From an uncultured Pelagibacteraceae bacterium (GTDB lineage Bacteria > Pseudomonadota > Alphaproteobacteria > Pelagibacterales > Pelagibacteraceae): a stretch of DNA of 64,000 nt. The notes beneath the pieces are model-generated. The model saw only the letters and a list, made by a program, of their open reading frames with translations, was not told where the DNA came from and ran no database searches. Position numbers and translations under genes: made by a program. Below, one piece after another: positions 35,174 to 44,047 of the stretch (positions within the stretch are counted from its first letter, which is position 1; the number at the start of each line of letters is the position of its first letter). The stretch spans positions 1 through 64,000 of the forward strand of contig CACIUF010000001.1 in assembly GCA_902589765.1 (NCBI GenBank). The letters run 5' to 3'.

Positions 35174-36505
35174 TTATTTTCCAATGCAAAAATCATTGAA
35201 AATGCTACCTAATACTTCCTCCACATCAACCTTTCCAACGATCATACCTAAATGTCTGGTAGCTAACCTCAAATCTTCTGCGGCTTTATCAAAATCTTTT
35301 TTATCATTTTTTTTTAAAAAATTAGTTAAATTATCTGAACACTGAACTAAGTGTTGTCTATGTCTTTCTCTAGTAATTAATATATCTTCATTTATAATAA
35401 ACTTTGTTTTTAACCTATCTTTAATTTTTGAAATTAATTTATCTAAATTTAAATTTTCCTTTATTGAAATTAAAACATGGTCTAACTTTGTTACCTCACT
35501 GCCTAATTCACCGTCAATAAGATCTGACTTATTAACAACTAAAATTGCATTGTCTTTTAATAGATCACTCAAAAATCCGCTTAAATCCACACTTTTCGCG
35601 TCTACTACAACTAATTTCAAGTCAGCATTTTCTGCTCTATCTAACGATAACTTTATGCCTTTTTTCTCTATTTCATCTTTAGAGTTTCTGATGCCTGCTG
35701 TATCTGAAATAATAACTGGATAACCATCAATATTTAAATGTGTTTCAATTACATCCCTTGTTGTTCCTGCAATTTCAGAGACTATTGCTACTTCTTTATT
35801 CGATAAACTATTCAATAAAGAAGATTTCCCAGCATTAGTTGGACCAACAATAGCAATCTTAAAACCTTCACGTATTATTTGACCTACTTTTTGATCATCT
35901 AAAATTTTTTTAATTTGCTCTAAAACATTAGCTGAATCCCTTTTAATTTGTTGAACATTTTCATCAGGTAAATCCTCTTCTGGAAAATCTATTTTTGCCT
36001 CAATAAAAGATAAAATTTTTAATAACTTTTCTCTTAAACCATTAAATTTTTCAGCTGATTTACCTTTCATAATTTTTACCGCTTGTAATCTTTGGATTTC
36101 AGTTTCTGCTGAAATCAGATCAGCTATACTTTCAGCTTTTAACAAATTAATTTTACCATTTTGAAAAGCTATTTTTGTAAATTCTCCAGGTTCAGCTAAT
36201 CTAAAATTTTCTATCTTAGACAATTCGTTTTGTAGAGCTAAAACGATTGCTTTCCCTCCATGGACATGAATCTCAGCCATATCTTCGCCTGTATAGCTCT
36301 CAGGGCCTGGAAACCAGATAATCATGCCCTCATCAATAAGTTCAGAAGTGTTAATACTATTTATTTTTCGAAGCGATGCGACCCTGGGAGAGGGGAGAGC
36401 CTTTCCAGTAAGCAGAGTTATTGCTTTAGACGCTTCTGATCCTGAAATTCTAATAATAGCAACTCCAGATATTCCTGGTCCCGATGATAGAGCGAAGATT
36501 GTCAT
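35174..36505 (-). CDS. mnmE: tRNA modification GTPase MnmE (TrmE)
   Basis: MnmE is the GTPase partner of MnmG in wobble-uridine modification. The 443-aa protein has an N-terminal formyl-THF-binding domain (IFALSSGPGISGVAIIRISG start; SYTGEDMAEIHVHGG near 72) and a helical domain. A G domain is inserted (VGPTNAGKSSLLNSL near 218, DTAGIR near 265, NKSDL near 325), and the C-terminal CIGK motif is complete, its Cys being needed for activity. Upstream lies the tandem glycosyltransferase pair, 45 bases away. Confidence 0.97.
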   Translation of the reverse strand: MTIFALSSGPGISGVAIIRISGSEASKAITLLTGKALPSPRVASLRKINSINTSELIDEGMIIWFPGPESYTGEDMAEIHVHGGKAIVLALQNELSKIENFRLAEPGEFTKIAFQNGKINLLKAESIADLISAETEIQRLQAVKIMKGKSAEKFNGLREKLLKILSFIEAKIDFPEEDLPDENVQQIKRDSANVLEQIKKILDDQKVGQIIREGFKIAIVGPTNAGKSSLLNSLSNKEVAIVSEIAGTTRDVIETHLNIDGYPVIISDTAGIRNSKDEIEKKGIKLSLDRAENADLKLVVVDAKSVDLSGFLSDLLKDNAILVVNKSDLIDGELGSEVTKLDHVLISIKENLNLDKLISKIKDRLKTKFIINEDILITRERHRQHLVQCSDNLTNFLKKNDKKDFDKAAEDLRLATRHLGMIVGKVDVEEVLGSIFNDFCIGK

Positions 36506-36550
36506 ATATGAATTATAATGACTTAATCTAAATATTAAAATTAAATATTT

Positions 36551-38233
36551 TTATTTAACTATTTGCTCTAATGCCTCAAAAAAATTCTTACTATAATCTT
36601 GATTATCAAATAATGGACTTTTTAATGCATTTGTAAAAACAAATTTTCTTAAATTTGTGTACTCATCATGATTATCTGATAAATTGATTATTTTTTGCAC
36701 ATAATCGTTTTCATCTTTAGCAATCAGTTGTTCCATGCCCAAATTTTTATTTATCGATTCACCACATCTTGAATTAAAATTATATCCTGCCATAGTAATT
36801 ACTGGTACACCCATCCATATTGCTTCGAAAGATGTTGTTACTCCATTATAAGGAAATGTGTCTAAAGCGATGTCTATTTCGTTATAAGCATTAAGATGAT
36901 TTTCAAACACCTCTTCTCTCTCACTAAATCTGATTGAATCTAAAACTTCATTTTTTTTGAATAACTCTTTAATTCTATCTTGAGCATGTTGTCGCTTGGA
37001 TGTTTTCAAAACAAGTTTTGAATTACTAATTTTTTTTAAAATATTTGACCAACAAGAAACTACATCTGAGTTAATTTTATCAAAACTATTAAAAGAACCA
37101 AAAGTAAAAAATTTTTTCTTAAAAAATGGTGGAGAATTTTCTTTTCGTTCAAAATCAAATCCACAATGAGTATTCCAAATTTTTGGTAAATATATTACTT
37201 TTTCGGTGTAAAATTTCTCCTCTTCTCGGTTAATTAGATTTAGATCTGATATGATGTAGTCCATATTTTTTAATCCAGTAGTATTACAATACCCCATCCA
37301 AATTATTTGCTTTTTAGCCATTCTACTTTTAAATAATTCAATACGATGTGTTGAAGTATAGCCCATTAAATCAACTAAGATATCCAAGTTTAGCTCTCTT
37401 ACTTGATTTATGGCATTAACATTATTTAGTTGAGAAATATTAATTGTTTTATCCACTAAATTCTTAAAGTTGTTTGTCAACTTATCTTCTTTTGAATTAC
37501 TTAATACTAAAATAATTTCAAATTTACTTTTTTCATAATTTGAAAGTATTGTTTTTAAAAAGTAAGTTATTGAATGACCTGAAAGAATATCTGAGGACAA
37601 AAAACCTATTCTAATTTTTGAATTAGGTTCCTTAGAAATTTCAACTAATTGGTTATGTGGAATTTCTTTAAGATTTTGATCTAGAAACTTGCCAAAATTG
37701 AAAAAATCAGATTGTTTCCAATCTTTATTAAAACATTGCCAGTAACCATAATTACACAAATCATTGGAATTAAACTTTTTTGCTTCAATAAGTCTACTAA
37801 AGTGAAGTATTAATTTTTTTGGATCATTTAACCTACGATAAACCATTGCCATCGCCAAATTAATTGGCCTGTGATTAATACAAAATTTTTCAGATAATTT
37901 ATAAAAATTAATTATCTCGCTGAAGTTAAATTCATAATTTTTTTCTAAATCTATTAACAGAACACTTGTAGTAATAAAGTTTGCCAGACAATCTATTGAC
38001 TGAATTGTATTTTTTTCCTTCAAAAAACCCGATTTAAAATCATTTATGGCTATAGATAATAAATTCTTATTTTTATTATCGTTAGAAATTCTACTTAAGC
38101 CCAATAAATTACATAAAAAGGATGATCTTTCCTCCTCATTAGTTTTTGATGAAATTTCAAATACAACCTTAGAATATTCTTTTTGTTTAAATAGCTCAGT
38201 TGTTTCTAATTCTAATTTTTGGATAAGGACCAT
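36551..38233 (-). CDS. GT41 (OGT/SPINDLY-like) glycosyltransferase, copy A
   Basis: The 560-aa protein belongs to the O-GlcNAc-transferase-like GT41 family. Its N-terminal 200 residues are helical and may form TPR-like repeats. The catalytic part carries IRIGFLSSDILSGHSITYFLK near residue 205 (the counterpart of the GYVSxDFxxHxxxxL motif), LDILVDLMGYTSTHRIELF near 288, QIIWMGYCNTTGLKNMDYII near 312, FGSFNSFDKIN near 375, and a C-terminal nucleotide-sugar-binding block TFPYNGVTTSFEAIWMGVPV. Such enzymes glycosylate Ser/Thr of cytoplasmic proteins, or flagellin in some bacteria; the target here is unknown. It follows a paralogue by 76 bases. Confidence 0.87.
   Translation of the reverse strand: MVLIQKLELETTELFKQKEYSKVVFEISSKTNEEERSSFLCNLLGLSRISNDNKNKNLLSIAINDFKSGFLKEKNTIQSIDCLANFITTSVLLIDLEKNYEFNFSEIINFYKLSEKFCINHRPINLAMAMVYRRLNDPKKLILHFSRLIEAKKFNSNDLCNYGYWQCFNKDWKQSDFFNFGKFLDQNLKEIPHNQLVEISKEPNSKIRIGFLSSDILSGHSITYFLKTILSNYEKSKFEIILVLSNSKEDKLTNNFKNLVDKTINISQLNNVNAINQVRELNLDILVDLMGYTSTHRIELFKSRMAKKQIIWMGYCNTTGLKNMDYIISDLNLINREEEKFYTEKVIYLPKIWNTHCGFDFERKENSPPFFKKKFFTFGSFNSFDKINSDVVSCWSNILKKISNSKLVLKTSKRQHAQDRIKELFKKNEVLDSIRFSEREEVFENHLNAYNEIDIALDTFPYNGVTTSFEAIWMGVPVITMAGYNFNSRCGESINKNLGMEQLIAKDENDYVQKIINLSDNHDEYTNLRKFVFTNALKSPLFDNQDYSKNFFEALEQIVK
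36692..36859. repeat. 168-bp perfect direct repeat, copy in GT41 gene A
   Basis: Base-by-base comparison shows 36692-36859 is identical to 38451-38618 (offset 1759 bases), while the sequence on both sides of the tract diverges at once. It covers codons for the C-terminal sugar-nucleotide-binding block, including NGVTTSFEAIWMGVPV and NSRCGESINKNLGMEQLIA. Identity includes all third codon positions, so selection on protein alone does not explain it. Confidence 0.95.
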
Positions 38234-38309
38234 TGGTAAATTTAAGCGAGATACCTCATAATATTAAATCAATACCATATAATAAATTAAATATTTAACA
38301 TAAATTAAA

Positions 38310-39989
38310 TCACTTAATTATTTTTCTTAATGCATCATAAAAATTTTCTGCAAATCTTTTTGCATTAAATAGGGGACTTTTAATTGTATTGGTAAATATA
38401 GATTTTCTTAGATTGATGTATTTTTCTTTGTCATTTGCAAAATTAATTGCTTTTTGCACATAATCGTTTTCATCTTTAGCAATCAGTTGTTCCATGCCCA
38501 AATTTTTATTTATCGATTCACCACATCTTGAATTAAAATTATATCCTGCCATAGTAATTACTGGTACACCCATCCATATTGCTTCGAAAGATGTTGTTAC
38601 TCCATTATAAGGAAATGTATCTAAGGCAATATCTATTTTTTTATATAAATTAAGATGCTCTTTTTTATCATCAAAACTTGTATGAAAAATAATAGACTGC
38701 AGAATAAATTTTTCTTTAAAAGATTTTTTAATTCTAATTAATTGATGTTTATCGTTAGGACATTTTATTATCAATTTAGAATTATCAATATTTTTTAATA
38801 TTTTTGACCAGCAATCAATAACATCTTCATTAATCTTAGATGGATTATTAAATGATCCAAAAGTAATATAATCATTTTTTATAAATGGAGGGGGGTTTTC
38901 TATTCTCTCAAATTCGAACCCACAATGGGTATTCCAAATTTCCGGCAGATATAAAATTTGTTCTGCATATAAATCTTTTTCATTATCATAGATTAGATTC
39001 GGGTCTGTAATAATGTAATCCATATTTTTTAATCCAGTAGTATTACAATAGCCCATCCATATTACCTGTTTTTTTGCAATTCTATTTTTAAACAAGGTGA
39101 TTCTATTTCTCGATGTGTAACCCATAACATCTAACATTATGTCTAAATTTAATTCCCTAATTTTATTCAAAGCACTTAAATCGTTTAATTGATTAATATC
39201 TATTGTTCTAAAAACTAAATTAGAAATCTCAGTCGAGATAGAATTAGGATCTTTTTGATTTGAAATTAAATAAATTTCAATTTCATCTCTATTATAATGC
39301 AATAAAATGGTCTTTAAAAAAAAGGTTATAGAATGTCCTGTCTTTAAATCTGCAGACAAAATGCCTAATTTAATCTTTTCATTTTTTTTATTAGATAATT
39401 CTATTATTTGGTTATCGGAATATTTATTTAGATTTTTTTCAACAAACTTACCGTAATTAAAAAAATTCTCTTGAGACCAACGCTTATCATAACACCTCCA
39501 AAAACCATAATTACACAAATCATTTGATATAAAATCTCCAGATTTAATTACTTTTTCAAGATGATAAACCATTCCTTTAAAATCATTTAGTCTTGAATAA
39601 ACTGTAGTCATTGCGATATTAATTGGTCTTTTATTTTGGAAAGTTTCTGGAGACGCTTTATAAAAATTTTTTATCTCATCAAAATCTACATTTGTATTTT
39701 CAAAATCACTCAAAATTACACTTGCAAGCACAAAATTTATAAGCCCATTAAGACTATTTTCACTGGTTAATTCTTTGAGATATCCTTTTTTGAAATCACC
39801 AACAGCTAACTCTACCTGATCTTTATTTTTTTTATTTAGAGATATTCGGCTTATACCTAGTAAAACAAATAATCCAGCATTTCTCTCATCTTCTTTAGAT
39901 TTTGTAGTAATTTCAAAAATTATTTCGGAGAATTTTTTTTCTTTAAATAGGCTTTGTAATTCAAGTTCTAGGTTTTGAACTGATACCAT
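38310..39989 (-). CDS. GT41 (OGT/SPINDLY-like) glycosyltransferase, copy B
   Basis: The 559-aa paralogue of the next downstream gene has the same layout: helical N-terminus, IKLGILSADLKTGHSITFFLK near residue 205, LDIMLDVMGYTSRNRITLF near 288, QVIWMGYCNTTGLKNMDYII near 312, FGSFNNPSKIN near 375, and a C-terminal block identical to copy A over about 56 residues. Overall the two proteins differ at many positions, more so in the N-terminal half, which suggests different targets. It starts 8 bases after the rho stop, so both glycosyltransferases may be cotranscribed with rho. Function is inferred only at family level. Confidence 0.87.
   Translation of the reverse strand: MVSVQNLELELQSLFKEKKFSEIIFEITTKSKEDERNAGLFVLLGISRISLNKKNKDQVELAVGDFKKGYLKELTSENSLNGLINFVLASVILSDFENTNVDFDEIKNFYKASPETFQNKRPINIAMTTVYSRLNDFKGMVYHLEKVIKSGDFISNDLCNYGFWRCYDKRWSQENFFNYGKFVEKNLNKYSDNQIIELSNKKNEKIKLGILSADLKTGHSITFFLKTILLHYNRDEIEIYLISNQKDPNSISTEISNLVFRTIDINQLNDLSALNKIRELNLDIMLDVMGYTSRNRITLFKNRIAKKQVIWMGYCNTTGLKNMDYIITDPNLIYDNEKDLYAEQILYLPEIWNTHCGFEFERIENPPPFIKNDYITFGSFNNPSKINEDVIDCWSKILKNIDNSKLIIKCPNDKHQLIRIKKSFKEKFILQSIIFHTSFDDKKEHLNLYKKIDIALDTFPYNGVTTSFEAIWMGVPVITMAGYNFNSRCGESINKNLGMEQLIAKDENDYVQKAINFANDKEKYINLRKSIFTNTIKSPLFNAKRFAENFYDALRKIIK
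38451..38618. repeat. 168-bp perfect direct repeat, copy in GT41 gene B
   Basis: This is the second copy of the identical tract, in the same orientation and the same codon frame as 36692-36859. A further, shorter identical tract of about 32 bases (near 37260-37291 and 39019-39050, encoding CNTTGLKNMD) occurs upstream in both genes. The 1759-base spacing equals the gene-to-gene register, so a single crossover would fuse the two genes in frame. Confidence 0.95.
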
Positions 39990-39997
39990 TAAGGGGA

Positions 39998-41266
39998 CTA
40001 TGCCGGTTTGTTCATTGAATTAAAAAACTCAGCATTATTTTTAGTATCTTTTAATTTGGAATTGATAAATTCAATCGCATCCATTGTGCCCATTGGAGCA
40101 ATAATTCTTCTTAAAACATTCATTTTTTGAAGATCATTTTTATCGAACAATAATTCTTCTCTTCTTGTACCTGATTTTGTAATATCAATAGCTGGATAAA
40201 TTCTTTTATCAGCAATTTTTCTGTCAAGAACTGTTTCACTATTTCCAGTTCCTTTAAATTCCTCAAAAATTACCTCATCCATCCTACTTCCCGTATCAAT
40301 TAATGCTGTAGAAATAATTGTCAATGATCCTCCCTCTTCAATATTTCTTGCAGCACCAAAAAATCGCTTTGGTCTTTGAAGAGCATTCGCATCAACACCA
40401 CCTGTCAAAACCTTTCCGGAACTTGGAATGACCGCATTGTAAGCTCGCCCTAATCTTGTTATCGAATCTAAAAGTATAACAACATCTTTTTTATGTTCAG
40501 TTAACCTTTTTGCTTTCTCTATTACCATCTCAGCAACAGCAACATGGCGTTGTGCGGGTTCATCAAATGTTGAACTAATCACTTCACCTTTTACAGTTCT
40601 TTGCATATCAGTTACTTCTTCAGGTCTCTCATCAATTAGCAAAACAATCAAATAACATTCAGGATAATTTTTTGCTATTGAGTTGGCTATACTTTGTAAA
40701 ATCATAGTTTTACCGGCCTTAGGAGGTGAGATAATAATTGATCTTTGACCTTTTCCAATAGGACTTACTAGATCAATAAGTCTTGGTGTTAAATCTTGTT
40801 TTTTATCAGGTTTTACCTGCTCCACTTCCATAACAAGTTGCTTGTCTGGATATAGAGGAGTTAAATTGTCAAATGCAATTTTGTGTCTAGACTTGTCAGG
40901 TTCTTCAAAATTAATTTTACTAACTTGTAATAATGCAAAGTATCTTTCTCCCTCTTTCGGAGCTCTTACAGGCCCTTCTATAGTGTCACCGGTCCTTAAA
41001 CCAAATTTTCTGATTTGACTTGGGCTAACGTATATATCATCTGGACCTGGCAAATAGTTAGACTCCATTGCTCTAAGAAAACCGAATCCATCTTGAAGCA
41101 ATTGAAGTACACCGGCACCGGTTATTTCCTCTTTTTCAGCAACTTTTTTTAAAATTGCAAAGAGTATTTCTTGTTTTCTTAATGTGCTTGCATTTTCTAT
41201 ACCTAGCTCTTCAGCTTGAGCAATAAGTTGTTCAGACGATTTTAGTTTTAGTTCTTGAATGTTCAT
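39998..41266 (-). CDS. rho: Transcription termination factor Rho
   Basis: Rho is the hexameric RNA helicase that ends transcription at C-rich rut sites. The 422-aa protein has the N-terminal RNA-binding domain ([20 protein letters not shown] start; [21 protein letters not shown] near 72). Walker A is [16 protein letters not shown] near residue 178, Walker B is [17 protein letters not shown] near 260, and the Q/R loops [20 protein letters not shown] lie near 283. A 24-base palindrome lies just upstream of its start. Genes rho and hemE/hemH/hemJ near the origin are a common alphaproteobacterial arrangement. Confidence 0.98.
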   Translation of the reverse strand: MNIQELKLKSSEQLIAQAEELGIENASTLRKQEILFAILKKVAEKEEITGAGVLQLLQDGFGFLRAMESNYLPGPDDIYVSPSQIRKFGLRTGDTIEGPVRAPKEGERYFALLQVSKINFEEPDKSRHKIAFDNLTPLYPDKQLVMEVEQVKPDKKQDLTPRLIDLVSPIGKGQRSIIISPPKAGKTMILQSIANSIAKNYPECYLIVLLIDERPEEVTDMQRTVKGEVISSTFDEPAQRHVAVAEMVIEKAKRLTEHKKDVVILLDSITRLGRAYNAVIPSSGKVLTGGVDANALQRPKRFFGAARNIEEGGSLTIISTALIDTGSRMDEVIFEEFKGTGNSETVLDRKIADKRIYPAIDITKSGTRREELLFDKNDLQKMNVLRRIIAPMGTMDAIEFINSKLKDTKNNAEFFNSMNKPA

Positions 41267-41270
41267 GAGT

Positions 41271-41294
41271 AAATTATTAAGGACTTAATAATTT
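41271..41294. promoter_or_regulatory. 24-base palindrome at the rho start
   Basis: AAATTATTAAG at 41271-41281 and CTTAATAATTT at 41284-41294 are perfect 11-base inverted arms with a 2-base centre, ending 4 bases before the rho ATG. On DNA it could be an operator for a dimeric regulator. On RNA it would fold into a weak hairpin over the ribosome-binding region, and no Shine-Dalgarno is visible there. Its A+T content weakens the case. Confidence 0.5.
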
Positions 41295-41296
41295 TT

Positions 41297-41326
41297 ATAA
41301 TATATATGTTAATCCAATTAATTCAA
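41297..41326 (-). promoter_or_regulatory. Possible sigma70 promoter for rho
   Basis: On the minus strand, TTGAAT (41321-41326) and TATTAT (41297-41302) are separated by 18 bases, a fair match to -35 and -10 elements in the 62-base hemJ-rho gap. Because hemJ lies upstream on the same strand, rho may also be read from the hem transcript. The A+T-rich background makes chance matches likely. Confidence 0.35.
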
Positions 41327-41328
41327 CC

Positions 41329-41763
41329 CTAGATAGGCTTAAATATCACAACAAATATGATTAAAATAAGCAATAATGTGGGTATTTCATTGATATATCT
41401 AAAGTATTTGTGAGAATGCTTATTTATATCTAATTTAAATTGCCCCAGAATTCTTCCTAGGTAAAAATGGTACAAGGTTAAGATAACCACAAAAATTAAT
41501 TTTAAGATCATCCATTTTTGGCCTAACTGCCCAAAGCCTATTTCATGTATTAATATTAATCCAAATATCCAGGATAATGTCATTGCTGGTGTCATGATGT
41601 AAAAAAAAAGTTTTTTTTCCATAACTTTAAATACTTCTGAAACTAATGGTTTATCATCATTTTGTGAATGATAGACAAAGATTCTTGGAAGATACAAAAG
41701 GCCCGCCATCCAGGAAATTACTGCTATCAAATGAAGAGATTTAAAAAGCAAATAAGTATTCAT
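41329..41763 (-). CDS. hemJ: Protoporphyrinogen oxidase HemJ
   Basis: HemJ oxidises protoporphyrinogen IX to protoporphyrin IX in the inner membrane and replaces HemG/HemY in most alphaproteobacteria. The 144-aa protein has four hydrophobic helices, the N-terminal LFKSLHLIAVISWMAGLLYL with the conserved His of the family, LPRIFVYH, and a conserved Lys-containing QKWMILKLIFVVILTLYH segment near residue 80. It lies 3 bases after hemH, completing hemE-hemH-hemJ, three late steps of haem synthesis in one operon. Confidence 0.93.
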   Translation of the reverse strand: MNTYLLFKSLHLIAVISWMAGLLYLPRIFVYHSQNDDKPLVSEVFKVMEKKLFFYIMTPAMTLSWIFGLILIHEIGFGQLGQKWMILKLIFVVILTLYHFYLGRILGQFKLDINKHSHKYFRYINEIPTLLLILIIFVVIFKPI

Positions 41764-41766
41764 AAA

Positions 41767-42765
41767 TTACAAATTTTTTTGAATTAAAGATTTTAGTAAA
41801 GCTATATGATCGTCACTATCATTTAAACAAGGCACCATATCGAAATTTTCTCCACCAGACTCTAGAAAACTTTCTTTACCTTGAATGAGAATTTCTTCCA
41901 AAGTCTCAACGCAATCTGAGGAAAAACCAGGACATATTGCAAGAACATTCTTTTTGCCTTCTTTGGGCAATTTTTCTAGTGTCTTATCTGTGTAAGGTTC
42001 AAGCCATTTTTGAGGCCCAAATCGTGACTGAAAAGTTGTTTTAAGCTCTATAGAATTAAACTTTTCTGAGATAAGTCTTGTAGTCTTTTGACAGTAGCAA
42101 TGATACGGATCTCCTTTATCAAAATATTTTTGGGGGATACCATGATAAGATGCCAAAATTAAATCTGGTTTCCAGTTTATTTCTTTTATCTTTTTGTTTA
42201 ATGAATTAACCAAGGCTCCTATATACAAGGGATGTGACTCATAATGTGGTATTATCTTTATAGATGGTTGCCATCTCATTTTCATCAAAGTTCTATAAAC
42301 TTCATCACAAACTGTAGCTGTTGTTGCTGCAGCATATTGAGGATACAAAGGCAATATAATCAAATTTTCACAACCTTTTTCATGTAAATGTTCTATTTTA
42401 CTTTTAATACTTGGGTTTCCATACCTCATAGCATAATCAACAATTACATCATTTTCGGGTATTGAGTTTGACAATTTTTTAGCTTGTTGTTGTGTATAAT
42501 AGAGAAGAGGAGATATGTTTTCATTTTCCATCCATATTTCCTTATAAGCTTTTGCGGTTTTAGAAGGTCTTAAATTTAATATAAAGACATTTAATATAAT
42601 CTGCCAAATTATAGGGTTAACTTCTATTACCCTTCTGTCAGATAAAAATTCTTTTAAATATTTTCTGATATCAAGCCAACTTGTTGAATCTGGAGTTCCC
42701 AAATTTATTATTAAAACTCCTGTTTTGCCGAAATTAACAGGTGGGTGGTTTAATTCTTGTTTCAT
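41767..42765 (-). CDS. hemH: Ferrochelatase HemH
   Basis: HemH inserts Fe2+ into protoporphyrin IX. The 332-aa protein has GVLIINLGTPDSTSWLDIRK near residue 17, VDYAMRYGNPSIKSKIE near 108, LPLYPQYAAATTATVCDEV near 138, the catalytic His region LILASYHGIPQKYFDKGDPY near 200 and FQSRFGPQKWLEPYTDKTL near 240, with the C-terminal PGFSSDCVETLEEI. It overlaps hemE by 4 bases and precedes hemJ by 3 bases. Confidence 0.96.
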   Translation of the reverse strand: MKQELNHPPVNFGKTGVLIINLGTPDSTSWLDIRKYLKEFLSDRRVIEVNPIIWQIILNVFILNLRPSKTAKAYKEIWMENENISPLLYYTQQQAKKLSNSIPENDVIVDYAMRYGNPSIKSKIEHLHEKGCENLIILPLYPQYAAATTATVCDEVYRTLMKMRWQPSIKIIPHYESHPLYIGALVNSLNKKIKEINWKPDLILASYHGIPQKYFDKGDPYHCYCQKTTRLISEKFNSIELKTTFQSRFGPQKWLEPYTDKTLEKLPKEGKKNVLAICPGFSSDCVETLEEILIQGKESFLESGGENFDMVPCLNDSDDHIALLKSLIQKNL

Positions 42766-43766
42766 CGGTAGTTCTTTACAGTTTTGACCAAATAATCCAT
42801 CATATTAGGATCGGTTTCAGGTAAAATCCCATGGCCTAAATTAAATATATATGGATGATCCTTAAAAATATCCAGATACTTATTTGCTTCTTTTTTAAGA
42901 TTGTCTTTATCGGTGAGTAAGACTTTTGGATCCATACCACCTTGTACAGGAATTTTTATTTCTTTTTCAATTTTTTTAGGGTCAACTTCATAATCTATAC
43001 AAATTGCGTCTGGTTTTACAATTTCACAGTATTTTTTATAATTTTTTATGTTTCTTGGAAAACAAATAACCGGAACATTTAAAGATTTAGTAAATTCAAC
43101 TAAAGAACAGGTTGGATTGTAGATATAAAAATCATAATCCTTTTCCTCTAATAATCCAGCCCAACTGTCAAAAATTTGTATTATTTCTGCGCCATTATTA
43201 ATTTGATTTTTAATATGAATTTTTAAAAATTTATCAATTATCACCAGAGTTTTTTCAATTATAGAAAAATCTTTAAAAAAATTCTCTTTGAGTTTTATTT
43301 TTGGAGATTGCTTATTAAGAATATAAACAAGTAGTGTCCAAGGAGCTCCAACAAAACCTATGGTAGACTTATTTAATGTTATATCGTTTTTTTTTACCAA
43401 ATTAATAGCTTTATAAACAGGATTAACTCTTTCAGTAAAATCATTTTCTGTAACCTTGGATATTTGATCAAGACTTAAATCACCAAGAATAGGACCAAAA
43501 TTTTTTTTAAATTCTACCTTTTGTTTCAGACCATAAGGTAAAATCAATATATCAGAAAAGATTATAGCAGCATCTAGGTCAAATCTTTTTAGAGGTTGTA
43601 ACGTTATTTCAGCTGATAAACTGGAATTTAAACATAATTTCATAAAATCAGTATTTCTCTTTCTAATTTCTCTAAATTCTGGCAAGTATCTTCCAGCCTG
43701 TCTCATAATCCATATGGGATTTAGATCTGTTTTTTTATCTTTAATAACTTTTTTAATGTCAGACAT
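42762..43766 (-). CDS. hemE: Uroporphyrinogen decarboxylase HemE
   Basis: HemE decarboxylates uroporphyrinogen III to coproporphyrinogen III. The 334-aa protein has the N-terminal PIWIMRQAGRYLPEFREIR (substrate-binding Arg residues), DAAIIFSDILILPYGL near residue 66, GFVGAPWTLLVYIL near 138, and IFNLGHGILPETDP near the C-terminus, with the functional His. It is the last gene to the left of the putative origin and points away from it. The hemE-origin-ppsR order is the one described for Caulobacter. Confidence 0.97.
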   Translation of the reverse strand: MSDIKKVIKDKKTDLNPIWIMRQAGRYLPEFREIRKRNTDFMKLCLNSSLSAEITLQPLKRFDLDAAIIFSDILILPYGLKQKVEFKKNFGPILGDLSLDQISKVTENDFTERVNPVYKAINLVKKNDITLNKSTIGFVGAPWTLLVYILNKQSPKIKLKENFFKDFSIIEKTLVIIDKFLKIHIKNQINNGAEIIQIFDSWAGLLEEKDYDFYIYNPTCSLVEFTKSLNVPVICFPRNIKNYKKYCEIVKPDAICIDYEVDPKKIEKEIKIPVQGGMDPKVLLTDKDNLKKEANKYLDIFKDHPYIFNLGHGILPETDPNMMDYLVKTVKNYR

Positions 43767-44047
43767 ATTAATAATTAAATCTATTTAATAATATTTGTAG
43801 TATGAACTGTGGAATATGTGGATTAAATTTTATATACATTTTATTAACTGGTTATTAACATTTAAAGTTAAATTTTTGTTATATATATAAGTAATATTGA
43901 AGCTTATTGCCAATATTACAATTTAATGAAAAACTTTATACAGATGTTTAATAATGTTAATAAAAGCTATGTTTTACAGCATAAATTTAAAATTTATAAA
44001 ATTAATCAACTTTGTTTAATTAAAACAAAACTATTAACACTTTATAC
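43767..44047. other. oriC: Putative chromosomal replication origin (oriC)
   Basis: This 281-base gap is the longest in the window, very A+T-rich, and lies between divergent hemE and ppsR (the RP001-type gene), where the Caulobacter and Rickettsia origins lie. DnaA-box-like 9-mers on visual search are TGTGGAATA and TGTGGATTA, back to back at 43808-43825 (the second one base off the reversed TTATCCACA box), and TTATACAGA at 43936-43944. A second repeat family, TTATTAAC, occurs at 43841 and 43852 (11-base period), inverted at 43956-43963, and as CTATTAACA at 44031. No exact TTATCCACA was found. No small ORF is apparent in the gap. Confidence 0.8.

Noticed and set aside
43999-44020. IHF site AATCAA-CTTT-GTT in the putative origin
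   Set aside because: The WATCAANNNNTTR consensus fails at the TTR end, and one near-match in such A+T-rich DNA is not evidence.
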